From Rhizobium croatiense (GTDB lineage: Bacteria > Pseudomonadota > Alphaproteobacteria > Rhizobiales > Rhizobiaceae), in NCBI RefSeq assembly GCF_019793465.1, contig NZ_JAILYJ010000004.1:298827-362826 (forward strand): a stretch of 64,000 bases of DNA, read 5' to 3'. A program made the position numbers and the translations under genes. Below the pieces are notes generated by a model, which searched no databases, was not told the DNA's origin, and saw only the letters and a list, made by a program, of their open reading frames with translations. This document shows, one piece after another, positions 9,030-18,777 of the stretch; the stretch's first letter is position 1, and each line of letters starts with the position of its first letter.

Positions 9030-9045
9030 ATAAAGATATCTTTAT
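9030..9045. promoter_or_regulatory. SahR-type operator in the sahR-metF promoter
   Basis: A perfect 16-base palindrome, ATAAAGATATCTTTAT. On the minus strand it lies in the 17-base spacer between a TTCAAA -35-like hexamer and a TATATC -10-like hexamer (9027-9032), so a bound repressor would block RNA polymerase. The identical core recurs at 44571-44586 in front of metH. Confidence 0.75.
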
Positions 9046-9127
9046 GTGATTTGAAAAGCGGTGGCAAGCGGCAATTCGCACGCTCCGCGAAATTGCCTGC
9101 TCAAATTGCGACAGGGCCGGACATGAA

Positions 9128-9152
9128 AAAGCCCCGGTCGAACCGGGGCTTT
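9128..9152 (-). terminator. Terminator of ettA
   Basis: Perfect 11-base stem AAAGCCCCGGT / ACCGGGGCTTT with loop CGA, followed on the minus strand by a T-run (TTTTTCATG). Lies 22 bases past the ettA stop. Confidence 0.9.
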
Positions 9153-9173
9153 CTCAATCGAAAAGAGGGACGA

Positions 9174-10823
<1,650 letters not shown>

Positions 10824-10921
10824 GCTGCGCTGCTCCGGGCGGGAAACTTCGTTTCGTGCCGCTATGTAGGCGAAACAGCGCCTGTGGGCAACGCCGAAAC
10901 CCGGTTTAGGCAGGATTCCGG

Positions 10922-11662
10922 TCAGAAGCCCGCCGCATCGACGACACCTTCATCGCAGCCGAAAGAGGTTTTTCCCGCCCCCTGGATCAGATCGCCAAGC
11001 CCCGCGCTTTTCGCCGACGCCGATCCGGCAGCCTCCGAAAGCCCGATCGTCAGGCCGCTGATCATCTTGACATTGCCGGCCCGCCGGCAGCTCATTTTGA
11101 CGCGGTCGCCGGCGCCCGGCCCGAAGCTCTTGTCGAAAGCCGCCCTGATCGCTTCGGCCTTGACCGGTTTGCCGATATTGGCAGCGAAAAGCTCGCGCAC
11201 CGCCGAGGCGTTGAGCCCACCCAAGAGATGCACGCCGACGCCAAAATAATCCTCGGCGCTCATTTTCGTGCAGGTGCCGTGCTTCGTCCATTCATGCCGT
11301 TCCAGGCCGGATTGCGTGCCGGGCATCGCCTTTGCCAGCGCCGCCTGTGTCTCGGCCGAAAGCGTCACCTGAGGCAAGCTAGCCCATTTGCCGTCCTTGT
11401 CAGCGGCCTTCTGATCGTCGCTGACGCCGCAATAATTCTGCCGCATCGGCCAAAGACCGTGCAGCGAGAAGTTCGTCGCATCATGGCGTTCGCCGGTCTG
11501 GCTTGCGCATTCAGCCTTCTTCTGGTTCGTCTGGCAAAAGGCGGGCTGCCAGCTCGCCGCAAGAATGAAACGGGTGCGCCCGTCGGCCTGCTGCGCCATG
11601 GCGGCGCCAGCAAGGGCCATCGATACGGCGAATGTCAAGGTACGCAACTGCATGCTGCTCAT
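10922..11662 (-). CDS. Secreted ribonuclease T2 family protein
   Basis: 246 residues with a Sec signal peptide (cleavage after AMA near residue 23). Both conserved active-site segments are present: FSLHGLWP (His68) and HEWTKHGTC (His123, Glu124, His128). RNase T2 enzymes cut RNA through 2',3'-cyclic phosphates in the periplasm or outside the cell, giving nucleotides that can be scavenged. ATG 11662 has GGGG seven bases upstream; ATG 11653 and 11674 are alternatives. Cysteines are plentiful, as expected for a disulphide-bonded exported enzyme. Confidence 0.92.
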   Translation of the reverse strand: MSSMQLRTLTFAVSMALAGAAMAQQADGRTRFILAASWQPAFCQTNQKKAECASQTGERHDATNFSLHGLWPMRQNYCGVSDDQKAADKDGKWASLPQVTLSAETQAALAKAMPGTQSGLERHEWTKHGTCTKMSAEDYFGVGVHLLGGLNASAVRELFAANIGKPVKAEAIRAAFDKSFGPGAGDRVKMSCRRAGNVKMISGLTIGLSEAAGSASAKSAGLGDLIQGAGKTSFGCDEGVVDAAGF

Positions 11663-11888
11663 TTCAACCCCCATAGAAGAACAATGCGGGAACAGATAAG
11701 CACAAAGAGTAAACGACAGCAACCCTGAATCGCAATATTCTTGTAATTTGTTATCGACTGCATGTCGCGCTTTAAAGTCACGCAACCGACGCTTTGTCAC
11801 TTTGAGTTGAAGCATAATTTCTCAAATCGATTTCGCTTTAGGAAATTATGCGCTAGCGATCTGTTCTGCTGCGGCTGGAAGGATCCGA

Positions 11889-12839
11889 ATGTTTTCTGAA
11901 ACGCAATGGCTCTCCGTGCCGGGAGCATCGCTGGCCTATCACCATGCCGAAGCCACCGGCCCCGCATGCGGCATTCTGATGATATCGCACGGCCTGGCGG
12001 AGCACTCGAAGCGGTATCGCCGCTTTGCCGAGGCGATGGCGGCGCGTGGCTATCACGTCTATGCCCATGATCACCGCGGCCATGGCGAGACGACGGCACC
12101 CGACGCTCCGATCGGCCGCTTCGCGCGGCGGGAGGGCGTCGAACGGGTGATCGGCGACATCATGGCCATGCGCGCTCATGCGGCCTCGCGCCATCCCGGG
12201 CTGAAGGTCATCCTCTTCGGCCATTCGATGGGCGGTCTCATAGCGCTCAATGCCGCCGTCACCGCTCCGGCCGACTTCGACGCTGTCGCCGTGTGGAATT
12301 CCAATTTCGCCGTCAGTCTTGCCGGCCGCGCCGCCCAGATCATCCTCACCACCGAACGCATGCTGAAAGGCTCGGACGTGCCGAGCGGCCTCCTGCCGAA
12401 ACTCACTTTCGCCGCCTGGGGCCGGTCCATCGCCGACCGCCGCACGGAATTCGACTGGCTTTCGCATATTCCCGACGAAGTCGACAAATATGTCGCCGAC
12501 CCTCTTTGCGGCTTCGACGCCTCGGTTTCGCTCTGGCTCGATGTCTTCGAACTGACCTTTCGCGCACCGCAAAAGATCCATCTCGACCGGCTGCGGCACG
12601 ACCTGCCGATCCATCTGGTCGGCGGCGCAGAAGATCCGGCGACCGAGCGTGGAAAAGCCGTGCTCTGGCTGTCAAACCATTTGAAAGGTCAGGGCTTCTC
12701 CCGTATCAGCACTCAGATATATCAGGACATGCGGCACGAAACGCTGAATGACACCGGCGCAGAGACAGCCATTGCGGACTTCGCAAACTGGTGTGACGAC
12801 GCGGTCGGCAATAGCCGGAACGGCCAAAATCCCGGATGA
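11889..12839 (+). CDS. Alpha/beta hydrolase, serine aminopeptidase S33 / monoacylglycerol-lipase-like
   Basis: 316 residues with the S33 'Hydrolase_4' pattern: oxyanion segment MISHGLAEHSKRY, DHRGHGET, and nucleophile elbow GHSMGG with Ser113. A late Asp (VGGAEDPAT) and His (DMRHETLND) complete the triad. The closest functional class is monoacylglycerol lipase / lysophospholipase. It opens a tight same-strand run of four genes (gap 13 bases to the next), so it probably shares their transcript. Confidence 0.85.
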   Translation: MFSETQWLSVPGASLAYHHAEATGPACGILMISHGLAEHSKRYRRFAEAMAARGYHVYAHDHRGHGETTAPDAPIGRFARREGVERVIGDIMAMRAHAASRHPGLKVILFGHSMGGLIALNAAVTAPADFDAVAVWNSNFAVSLAGRAAQIILTTERMLKGSDVPSGLLPKLTFAAWGRSIADRRTEFDWLSHIPDEVDKYVADPLCGFDASVSLWLDVFELTFRAPQKIHLDRLRHDLPIHLVGGAEDPATERGKAVLWLSNHLKGQGFSRISTQIYQDMRHETLNDTGAETAIADFANWCDDAVGNSRNGQNPG

Positions 12840-12852
12840 CGAGAATTCCACC

Positions 12853-13809
12853 ATGAGCAGTACCTCCGCCCGGCCCGTTTCGTCCCCTTCCGACGTGACG
12901 ATGGGGCTTGCGCTTATGTTTCTTTCGGTGATGTTCTCGCCGCTTATCGATATCTTCGCCAAACTTGCCGTCGTCACCATCCCCTCCGCCGAGATCACCG
13001 CCGGCCGCTTCGCGGTGCAGGCGCTCTGCATGCTGCCGATCGTCATATGGCGGCGCAGCTTTGCCGATTTCTCCTGGCGCCAGAGCCTGTTCCATGCCAT
13101 CCGCGGCCTGATCATCACCATCTCGATGATTTCCTTCGTCACCACGCTGAAATACATGGCGGTCGCCGATGCGATCGCGATCTTCTTCGTCGAGCCGATT
13201 ATCGTGACGATCCTCGGCGGCATTTTCCTGAAGGAGATAATCGGCTGGCGGCGCTACACGGCCTGCGGCGTCGGCTTCTTCGGAGCGTTGCTGATTATCC
13301 AGCCGAGTTTCGACGAAGTCGGATACATCGCGCTCCTGCCCATCCTCACCGCACTCTGCATCGCCATATTCGTGCTGATGACCCGCGCCCTGTCGCACAA
13401 GGAAGATCCCTGGGCCATGCAGTTTCAGATGGGCATCTGGGGCCTCATCTTCTGCGCTGTCCTGCTTTTTGCCGGCGATGGCAGCGGCTCCGATATCTTC
13501 GATCCCGTCATGCCCGCAGGCAGCGCCTGGTTCTATGTCGCCGGCGTCGGCGCCATGGCCGCGATAGCGGGCATCTTCGGCGTCTACGCCTATCGCGCCG
13601 CACCGGCTTCGACGCTGGCGCCGCTGCAATATTTCGAGATCGTCTCGGCCACGATCTTCGCCTGGCTTGTTTTCGGCGACTTTCCGGATGCGATCAAATG
13701 GCTCGGCATCATGATCATCATCGCCTCCGGCATCTACATCCTTTGGCGCGAGCGCCGCTTTGCTTCCAAACCCGTATCCGATACATCTGAGGTGACGCTG
13801 GCGCCGTAG
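12853..13809 (+). CDS. DMT superfamily EamA-type permease
   Basis: 318 residues, ten predicted membrane helices in two EamA domains; the first begins near residue 17 (LALMFLSVMFSPLIDIFAKLA). The pattern resembles RhaT/SAM-transporter-like DMT members. ATG 12853 lies 13 bases after the hydrolase stop. Substrate unknown; in this operon it may import or export the acid handled by the CoA-transferase and ThDP enzyme that follow. Confidence 0.82.
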   Translation: MSSTSARPVSSPSDVTMGLALMFLSVMFSPLIDIFAKLAVVTIPSAEITAGRFAVQALCMLPIVIWRRSFADFSWRQSLFHAIRGLIITISMISFVTTLKYMAVADAIAIFFVEPIIVTILGGIFLKEIIGWRRYTACGVGFFGALLIIQPSFDEVGYIALLPILTALCIAIFVLMTRALSHKEDPWAMQFQMGIWGLIFCAVLLFAGDGSGSDIFDPVMPAGSAWFYVAGVGAMAAIAGIFGVYAYRAAPASTLAPLQYFEIVSATIFAWLVFGDFPDAIKWLGIMIIIASGIYILWRERRFASKPVSDTSEVTLAP

Positions 13810-13825
13810 ATTGCCCGGGAGGACC

Positions 13826-15028
13826 ATGACCGAGAGCCTGACGAAAAAACCGCCGCTTGCCGGCATCCGGGTGATCGAACTCGCCCGCGTGCTGGCCGGC
13901 CCCTGGGCGGGACAAATGCTCGCCGATCTCGGCGCCGATGTCATCAAGGTCGAAAATCCCGACGGCGGCGACGATACGCGCCAATGGGGCCCGCCTTTCG
14001 TCGAAGGTGCCGACGGCGAAAATCTCTCGGCCGCCTATTACCACGCCGCCAATCGCGGCAAACGCTCCATTGCCGCCGACCTGAAAAGCCCCGAAGGCCA
14101 GGATCTCGTCCGCCGCCTGGCATCCACTGCCGACGTGGTGATCGAGAACTTCAAACTCGGCGGCCTCGTCAAATACGGGCTCGACTATGAGAGCCTGCGC
14201 AGACTGAACCCCAAGCTCGTCTATTGCTCGATCACCGGCTTCGGCCAGACCGGCCCCTATGCCAGCCTCGCTGGCTACGATTACATCGTCCAGGGCATGT
14301 CCGGCTTCATGTCGATCACTGGCGAGCCGGACGGCCAGCCGATGAAGGCGGGTGTGGCGATCGCCGACATCTTCACCGGCATCTATGCCGTCTCGGCGAT
14401 CGAAGCCGCCCTGATCCATGCTTTGAAAACCGGCGAGGGCCAGCTCGTCGACATGGCGCTGCTCGATGTGCAATCGGCCGTGCTCGCCAATCAGAACATG
14501 AACTACCTCGTCTCCGGCGCTGCACCGACCCGGCTCGGCAACGCCCATCCGAACATCTCGCCCTATGAGGTCGTGCCGGCGGCCGATGGCTACTTCATTC
14601 TTGCAGTCGGCAATGACGGCCAGTTCGCTCGCCTCTGTACCATCCTCGGGCTTGAGACGATCGCCGGCGACGAACGTTTCGCCACCAACAGGGCCCGGGT
14701 CGGCAATCGGGCCGAGCTGCGCCGGCGCGTCTCGACCGAGACGCTGAAATGGCAGAAAGCGGACCTGTTGAAGGCCTGCGAAGAGAACGGGGTGCCTGCC
14801 GGCGCGATCAATACGATCGAGGAGATGTTCGCCGATCCGCAGGTGCGCGCCCGCGGTCTGCGCATCGACCTTGCGGATGCCGCCGGCACGCTCATCCCCG
14901 GGGTCAGGACGCCGGTGGTGCTGTCCGAGACGCCGCTGCATTACGTCAGGCCGAGCCCGCGCCTCGACGAACACAGGGAAGAAATTCTGGCGGAGCTCGC
15001 CGAGCGCGAGAGGGAGGCATCGTCATGA
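13826..15028 (+). CDS. CaiB/BaiF family (class III) CoA-transferase
   Basis: 400 residues. The family start GIRVIELARVLAGPWAGQMLADLGADVIKVE is clear in pieces, and the catalytic Asp that forms the acyl-anhydride is Asp181 in AIADIFTG. Class III enzymes move CoA between carboxylic acids (formyl-CoA:oxalate, carnitine, succinyl-CoA donors). GGGAGGA precedes ATG 13826. The stop overlaps the start of the ThDP enzyme (ATGA), which implies translational coupling. Confidence 0.88.
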   Translation: MTESLTKKPPLAGIRVIELARVLAGPWAGQMLADLGADVIKVENPDGGDDTRQWGPPFVEGADGENLSAAYYHAANRGKRSIAADLKSPEGQDLVRRLASTADVVIENFKLGGLVKYGLDYESLRRLNPKLVYCSITGFGQTGPYASLAGYDYIVQGMSGFMSITGEPDGQPMKAGVAIADIFTGIYAVSAIEAALIHALKTGEGQLVDMALLDVQSAVLANQNMNYLVSGAAPTRLGNAHPNISPYEVVPAADGYFILAVGNDGQFARLCTILGLETIAGDERFATNRARVGNRAELRRRVSTETLKWQKADLLKACEENGVPAGAINTIEEMFADPQVRARGLRIDLADAAGTLIPGVRTPVVLSETPLHYVRPSPRLDEHREEILAELAEREREASS

Positions 15029-16683
15029 AGAAGACCGGTGGGGAACTGATCGTTGAGGCGTTGCAGGCCAATGGCGTCAAACGCCTCTCCTGTGTGCCCG
15101 GCGAGAGTTTCCTCGCCGTTCTCGATGCCCTGCGTGACAGCGATATCGATGTCCTCGTCTGCCGCCAGGAGGGCGGAGCGGCGATGATGGCGGATTGCTG
15201 GGGCAGGCTGACCGGTGAACCCGGCATCTGCATGGTCACCCGCGGCCCCGGCGCCACCAATGCTTCCGCCGGCCTGCATATATCAAGACAGGATTCGATC
15301 CCGATGATCCTCTTCATCGGTCAGGTGCAGCGCGAAGCCCGCGAGCGCGAGGCCTTCCAGGAAGTCGAATTCCGCCGCGCCTTCACCGAATTCGCCAAAT
15401 GGGTTGGCGAGATCGACGATGCCGCCCGGATTCCCGAGTTCGTCACCCGCGCCTTTGCGATCGCAACCTCCGGCCGCCCCGGCCCCGTCGTGTTGACGCT
15501 GCCGGAGGATATGCTGCGCGACGAAGTCGAGGCGCCCCGCCCCAAGCGTTACGTCAGCGTCGAGGCGCATTCCGGCCGCAGCCAGATCGACGATCTCTAT
15601 GTCAGACTGCTGAAGGCCGAGCGGCCGATGGTAATCCTCGGCGGCACGCGCTGGGATGCCGATGCCGTCGCCGATTTTGCAGGCTTTGCCGAGCGTTTCC
15701 AGCTTCCCGTCGGCTGCTCCTTCCGCCGGCAGATGCTGTTCGATCATCTCCATCCCTGTTACGCCGGCGATGTCGGCATCGGCATCAATCCTGTCCTCGC
15801 CAAGGAAATAAAGGAAAGCGACCTGCTGATCCTTCTTGGCGGCCGCATGTCGGAAATGCCGTCCTCGTCCTATACGCTGATCGATATCCCCTACCCCCAG
15901 CAATCGCTGGTGCACGTCTATCCCGATGCTTCCGAACTGGGACGCGTCTACCGCCCGGACCTCGCCATCTGCGCCGCTCCTGATAATTTCGTCGCCGCAC
16001 TCGCCGATCTCGAAGCGCCGGCCGAACCGCACTGGGCGGAGCGCACGCAGCGCATGCATCAGGCCTATCTTTCCTGGTCGAAGCCGCCGGCAACAGGTCC
16101 GGGCGCCGTTCAAATGGGCCCGATCATGGAATGGCTGGAGGCCAATACCGCGGCGGATACGATCTTCACCAACGGCGCCGGCAACTACGCTACCTGGCTG
16201 CACCGCTTCCATCGTTTCCGCCGTTTCAATACCCAGGCCGCCCCGACCTCCGGCTCGATGGGTTATGGCCTGCCCGCCGCCGTCGCCGCCAAACGGCTTT
16301 TTCCCGAGCGCGAAGTCATCTGCTTTGCCGGCGACGGCTGTTTCCTGATGCACGGCCAGGAATTCGCGACCGCCATCCGCTACGGCCTGCCGATCATCGC
16401 AATCGTCGTCAACAACGGCATGTACGGCACCATCCGCATGCATCAGGAACGCGAATATCCCGGCCGCGTCAGCAGCACCGATCTGACCAATCCCGATTTC
16501 GCAGCCCTTGCCCGCGCCTATGGCGGCCACGGCGAGACGGTGGAACGGACGGAGGAATTCGCCGCAGCCTTCGAGCGGGCGCGCGACAGCGGCAAGCCGG
16601 CAATCATCGAAGTCAAACTCGATCCCGAGGCGATCACGCCGACCCGCACGCTCTCGGAAATCGCCCAAACAAAAAGCCGGTAA
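15025..16683 (+). CDS. Thiamine-diphosphate-dependent enzyme, acetolactate-synthase-like
   Basis: 552 residues with the three-domain ThDP layout. Glu49 (CRQEGGAAMM) is the cofactor-activating glutamate; the Mg-ThDP motif begins at Gly436-Asp437-Gly438 and runs to VVNNGMYG. The FAD-site residues of true acetolactate synthase are not obvious, so this could be an oxalyl-CoA decarboxylase-like, sulphoacetaldehyde or other 2-keto-acid enzyme. The coupling to a CaiB-type CoA-transferase recalls the Frc-Oxc pair of oxalate breakdown, but the N-terminal sequence is more ALS-like. Confidence 0.82.
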   Translation: MKKTGGELIVEALQANGVKRLSCVPGESFLAVLDALRDSDIDVLVCRQEGGAAMMADCWGRLTGEPGICMVTRGPGATNASAGLHISRQDSIPMILFIGQVQREAREREAFQEVEFRRAFTEFAKWVGEIDDAARIPEFVTRAFAIATSGRPGPVVLTLPEDMLRDEVEAPRPKRYVSVEAHSGRSQIDDLYVRLLKAERPMVILGGTRWDADAVADFAGFAERFQLPVGCSFRRQMLFDHLHPCYAGDVGIGINPVLAKEIKESDLLILLGGRMSEMPSSSYTLIDIPYPQQSLVHVYPDASELGRVYRPDLAICAAPDNFVAALADLEAPAEPHWAERTQRMHQAYLSWSKPPATGPGAVQMGPIMEWLEANTAADTIFTNGAGNYATWLHRFHRFRRFNTQAAPTSGSMGYGLPAAVAAKRLFPEREVICFAGDGCFLMHGQEFATAIRYGLPIIAIVVNNGMYGTIRMHQEREYPGRVSSTDLTNPDFAALARAYGGHGETVERTEEFAAAFERARDSGKPAIIEVKLDPEAITPTRTLSEIAQTKSR

Positions 16684-16729
16684 GCCCGTGACCAGCCCCA
16701 TTTGGATTGGTCACGCACCTACCGGCTTT
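16673..16729 (+). terminator. Nested terminator of the hydrolase-DMT-CaiB-ThDP operon
   Basis: Outer arms AAAGCCGGTA (16673-16682) and TACCGGCTTT (16720-16729) enclose a second hairpin CGTGACCA / TGGTCACG (16687-16694 / 16708-16715). The outer left arm includes the stop codon of the ThDP gene. Confidence 0.7.
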
Positions 16730-16813
16730 GATGCAATTCTGCAGCGGCCTTAATGCATGTCGCCCGGAAGTGTGCAGCGGTTCCGGGACAACGACATGCA
16801 TAAAAACAAAGGG

Positions 16814-16857
16814 CTAAAGCGCGTCGCATGAATCAAATTTGATGCGACGCGCTTTAG
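16814..16857. repeat. 44-base palindromic repeat, CTAAAGCG...CGCTTTAG family, copy 1
   Basis: Arms CTAAAGCGCGTCGCAT and ATGCGACGCGCTTTAG are perfect inverted repeats around a 12-base centre. A diverged 44-base copy is at 53890-53933. The right arm supplies the TAA stop of the ridA-like gene (16854-16856 read on the minus strand). Confidence 0.8.
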
Positions 16858-17198
16858 TCGATCGCGGCCGTGACGATGAACTCGACCTTGTATTTCGGTG
16901 CAGCGAGCTTGGCTTCGCTGGTGGCGCGCGCGGGCGGATTGGCCGGATCGATCCAGGCTTCCCAGGCGGCGTTCATCTCGGCGAAATAAGCGATGTCGGA
17001 GAGATAGACGATCGTCTGCAGGATCTTCGACTTGTTGCTGCCTGATGCAGCCAGCAGGCGGTCGACTTCGGCAAGCGAGGATTTGCACTGGTCGGTGACG
17101 CTTTCGCCCTCGCCGACCTGGCCTGCGAGATAAACCGTGTTGCCGTGAATGACGGCGCCGCTCATGCGCGCGCCGACGTCGATACGCTTAATGCTCAT
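16854..17198 (-). CDS. RidA/YjgF family protein
   Basis: 114 residues, normal for Rid proteins. RidA enzymes hydrolyse reactive 2-aminoacrylate-type enamines or imines. The family core is seen in NTVYLAGQVGEG, the substrate Arg in ANPPARATSEAK, and the closing KVEFIVTAAID. ATG 17198 is taken because CAGGAGAC lies at a proper distance; ATG 17201 is too close. The stop codon is contributed by a palindromic repeat. A DUF442 gene lies 73 bases upstream on the same strand. Confidence 0.88.
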   Translation of the reverse strand: MSIKRIDVGARMSGAVIHGNTVYLAGQVGEGESVTDQCKSSLAEVDRLLAASGSNKSKILQTIVYLSDIAYFAEMNAAWEAWIDPANPPARATSEAKLAAPKYKVEFIVTAAID

Positions 17199-17271
17199 CA
17201 TAGTCTCCTGAGTGAATGGAAAAGTGACGGCGCTGCGGTGCAGCGCCGGAAAATCGGCAGCCGGAATGGGC

Positions 17272-17610
17272 CTAGCTGCGGATATGGTGGGTCTTCTGGT
17301 AGATCGCCGTCGAGCGGGCGCCGGAGCGGCAATAGCCGAGCATCGGCCGCGGGAATTCATCGAGCGCATCGACCATGCCCTGCACCGCCTCCTCGGTCAC
17401 GCCCATTGGCCCAACAGGCACATGGGTGATCTCGAGGCCGAGTTCCCGCGCGCGCGCCTCGATGACCGAGAACGCGGTCTGATCCGGGCTCTCATGGTCG
17501 GGGCGGTGGCAGACGATCGATTTGAACCCCAGCGCCTTGATCTCGTCGAGGTCCTCGAGCGTGATCTGGCCCGAAACCGAATATTCATCGTCGATCTGGC
17601 GAATATCCAT
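17272..17610 (-). CDS. DUF442 / TIGR01244 family phosphatase-like or sulfurtransferase-like protein
   Basis: 112 residues with the motif YCRSGARST: Cys94 and Arg99 in the C-x4-R arrangement of the Blh N-terminal / DUF442 domain, which is related to protein phosphatases and linked with sulphide or biofilm functions in rhizobia and relatives. GAGGAGACAG precedes ATG 17610. It is a stand-alone DUF442 domain without the metallo-beta-lactamase part found in Blh. Catalytic role is inferred only. Confidence 0.78.
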   Translation of the reverse strand: MDIRQIDDEYSVSGQITLEDLDEIKALGFKSIVCHRPDHESPDQTAFSVIEARARELGLEITHVPVGPMGVTEEAVQGMVDALDEFPRPMLGYCRSGARSTAIYQKTHHIRS

Positions 17611-17681
17611 CGTCCTGTCTCCTCATAAATCCTGGGCTGAAGGTCTACGACGGAGGCCGGCGAGCGTCAACAACACTTCAC

Positions 17682-18521
17682 TCAGAGGAAGGCAAAGCTC
17701 AGCACATAGCTGCGGCTTTCGCCGGGCGCCAGCATATTGAATTCGCCGGCGGCCTCGAGCTCGTCACGCAACACCCAGCGATGCGAGACCGGCTCTATTC
17801 CGATGATATGGGCCGGCGCCTTCTGGTTCCGCCAGACCTGCAGATAGGGCAGCGTATCGGCACGGAAGCGCACACTCAGTGTCCTGCCGCCGATCGCGGC
17901 GATCGGTCCGAGACGGACCTCCGCCAGGCCCGCCTCCGTCGCCGGCGCCGGCACGCAGAAGATACCGCCCGGCTCCTCGCCGAATGCCCAGGGGAAACCG
18001 CCATTCTCCAGCATCCGCCCTTCGAGCCGCGTGCCCGCGTCGAGCCATTTGCCGCCGGTGTTGATGTGATACATCAGGAAGGTCGGCACCGTCCGGTCGC
18101 TGATATTGACGACCCGGTCCTCGAGCCGTACTTCGCCGGTCGCCCCGTCGATCCGCCATAGCCGCTCGATGCGCTGCGGCAGTCCCTCGACGGTGACAAT
18201 GTTGATATCGGCGCGGCATTCGGCATTGCCGTTTTCGTATTTCGTCCACAGCACCTTGGCCGCATGGCCGGAGGCCGATCCGTGCAGCGGATAGACCTTG
18301 CCGTCGGCCCGGCCGGCAATCGGCTGGCGATGGCGGATATGATCCGGCCCGCAAGTGAAGAGGAAGCCTTCGAGCGAGTGATCGATTCGCGGATCGCCGT
18401 CATCGGGGATGGCGCGCTTCGGCGCGATGTCGACGCCTTCAACGATGCATCCGCCGATATCCACCACCGATGTTTCATCGAGCATCAGACGCGGCCCGCT
18501 TGCGGCGGCAAATTCGATCAT
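17682..18521 (-). CDS. DUF4432 family, aldose-1-epimerase-like protein
   Basis: 279 residues, mostly beta-strand by composition, with a galactose-mutarotase-like organisation: VYPLHGSASGHAAK, FLMYHINTGG and QVWRNQKAPAHIIGIEPVSHRW. The HGS and YHIN histidines sit where mutarotases keep catalytic His residues. It probably acts on a sugar or sugar acid; no sugar genes adjoin it. ATG 18521 has GGAGA upstream. A longer frame to 18584 lacks a ribosome site. Confidence 0.75.
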   Translation of the reverse strand: MIEFAAASGPRLMLDETSVVDIGGCIVEGVDIAPKRAIPDDGDPRIDHSLEGFLFTCGPDHIRHRQPIAGRADGKVYPLHGSASGHAAKVLWTKYENGNAECRADINIVTVEGLPQRIERLWRIDGATGEVRLEDRVVNISDRTVPTFLMYHINTGGKWLDAGTRLEGRMLENGGFPWAFGEEPGGIFCVPAPATEAGLAEVRLGPIAAIGGRTLSVRFRADTLPYLQVWRNQKAPAHIIGIEPVSHRWVLRDELEAAGEFNMLAPGESRSYVLSFAFL

Positions 18522-18777
18522 CTCGGGTCTCCTCAGAGATTTATCGGCCGCCGTAGGGTTAAGTTTCGCACTGCCATTCGTCAATCCGCGCCGTTTCCAT
18601 CTTGTGTTTTTGCCGCAACCATGGACTTTGCGGAACTGACGCAGAGACGCAAACGTTTATGAGTAAAAGGAAATCTTAGGGATTTTCATATTTTGTTCAG
18701 CACGGTTTCAGAAATTCCACACTAGCGTCAAAATTCGCGGGTGTGTGTCGGCCCAGTCACTGTTCGAGGTGTGAGAC

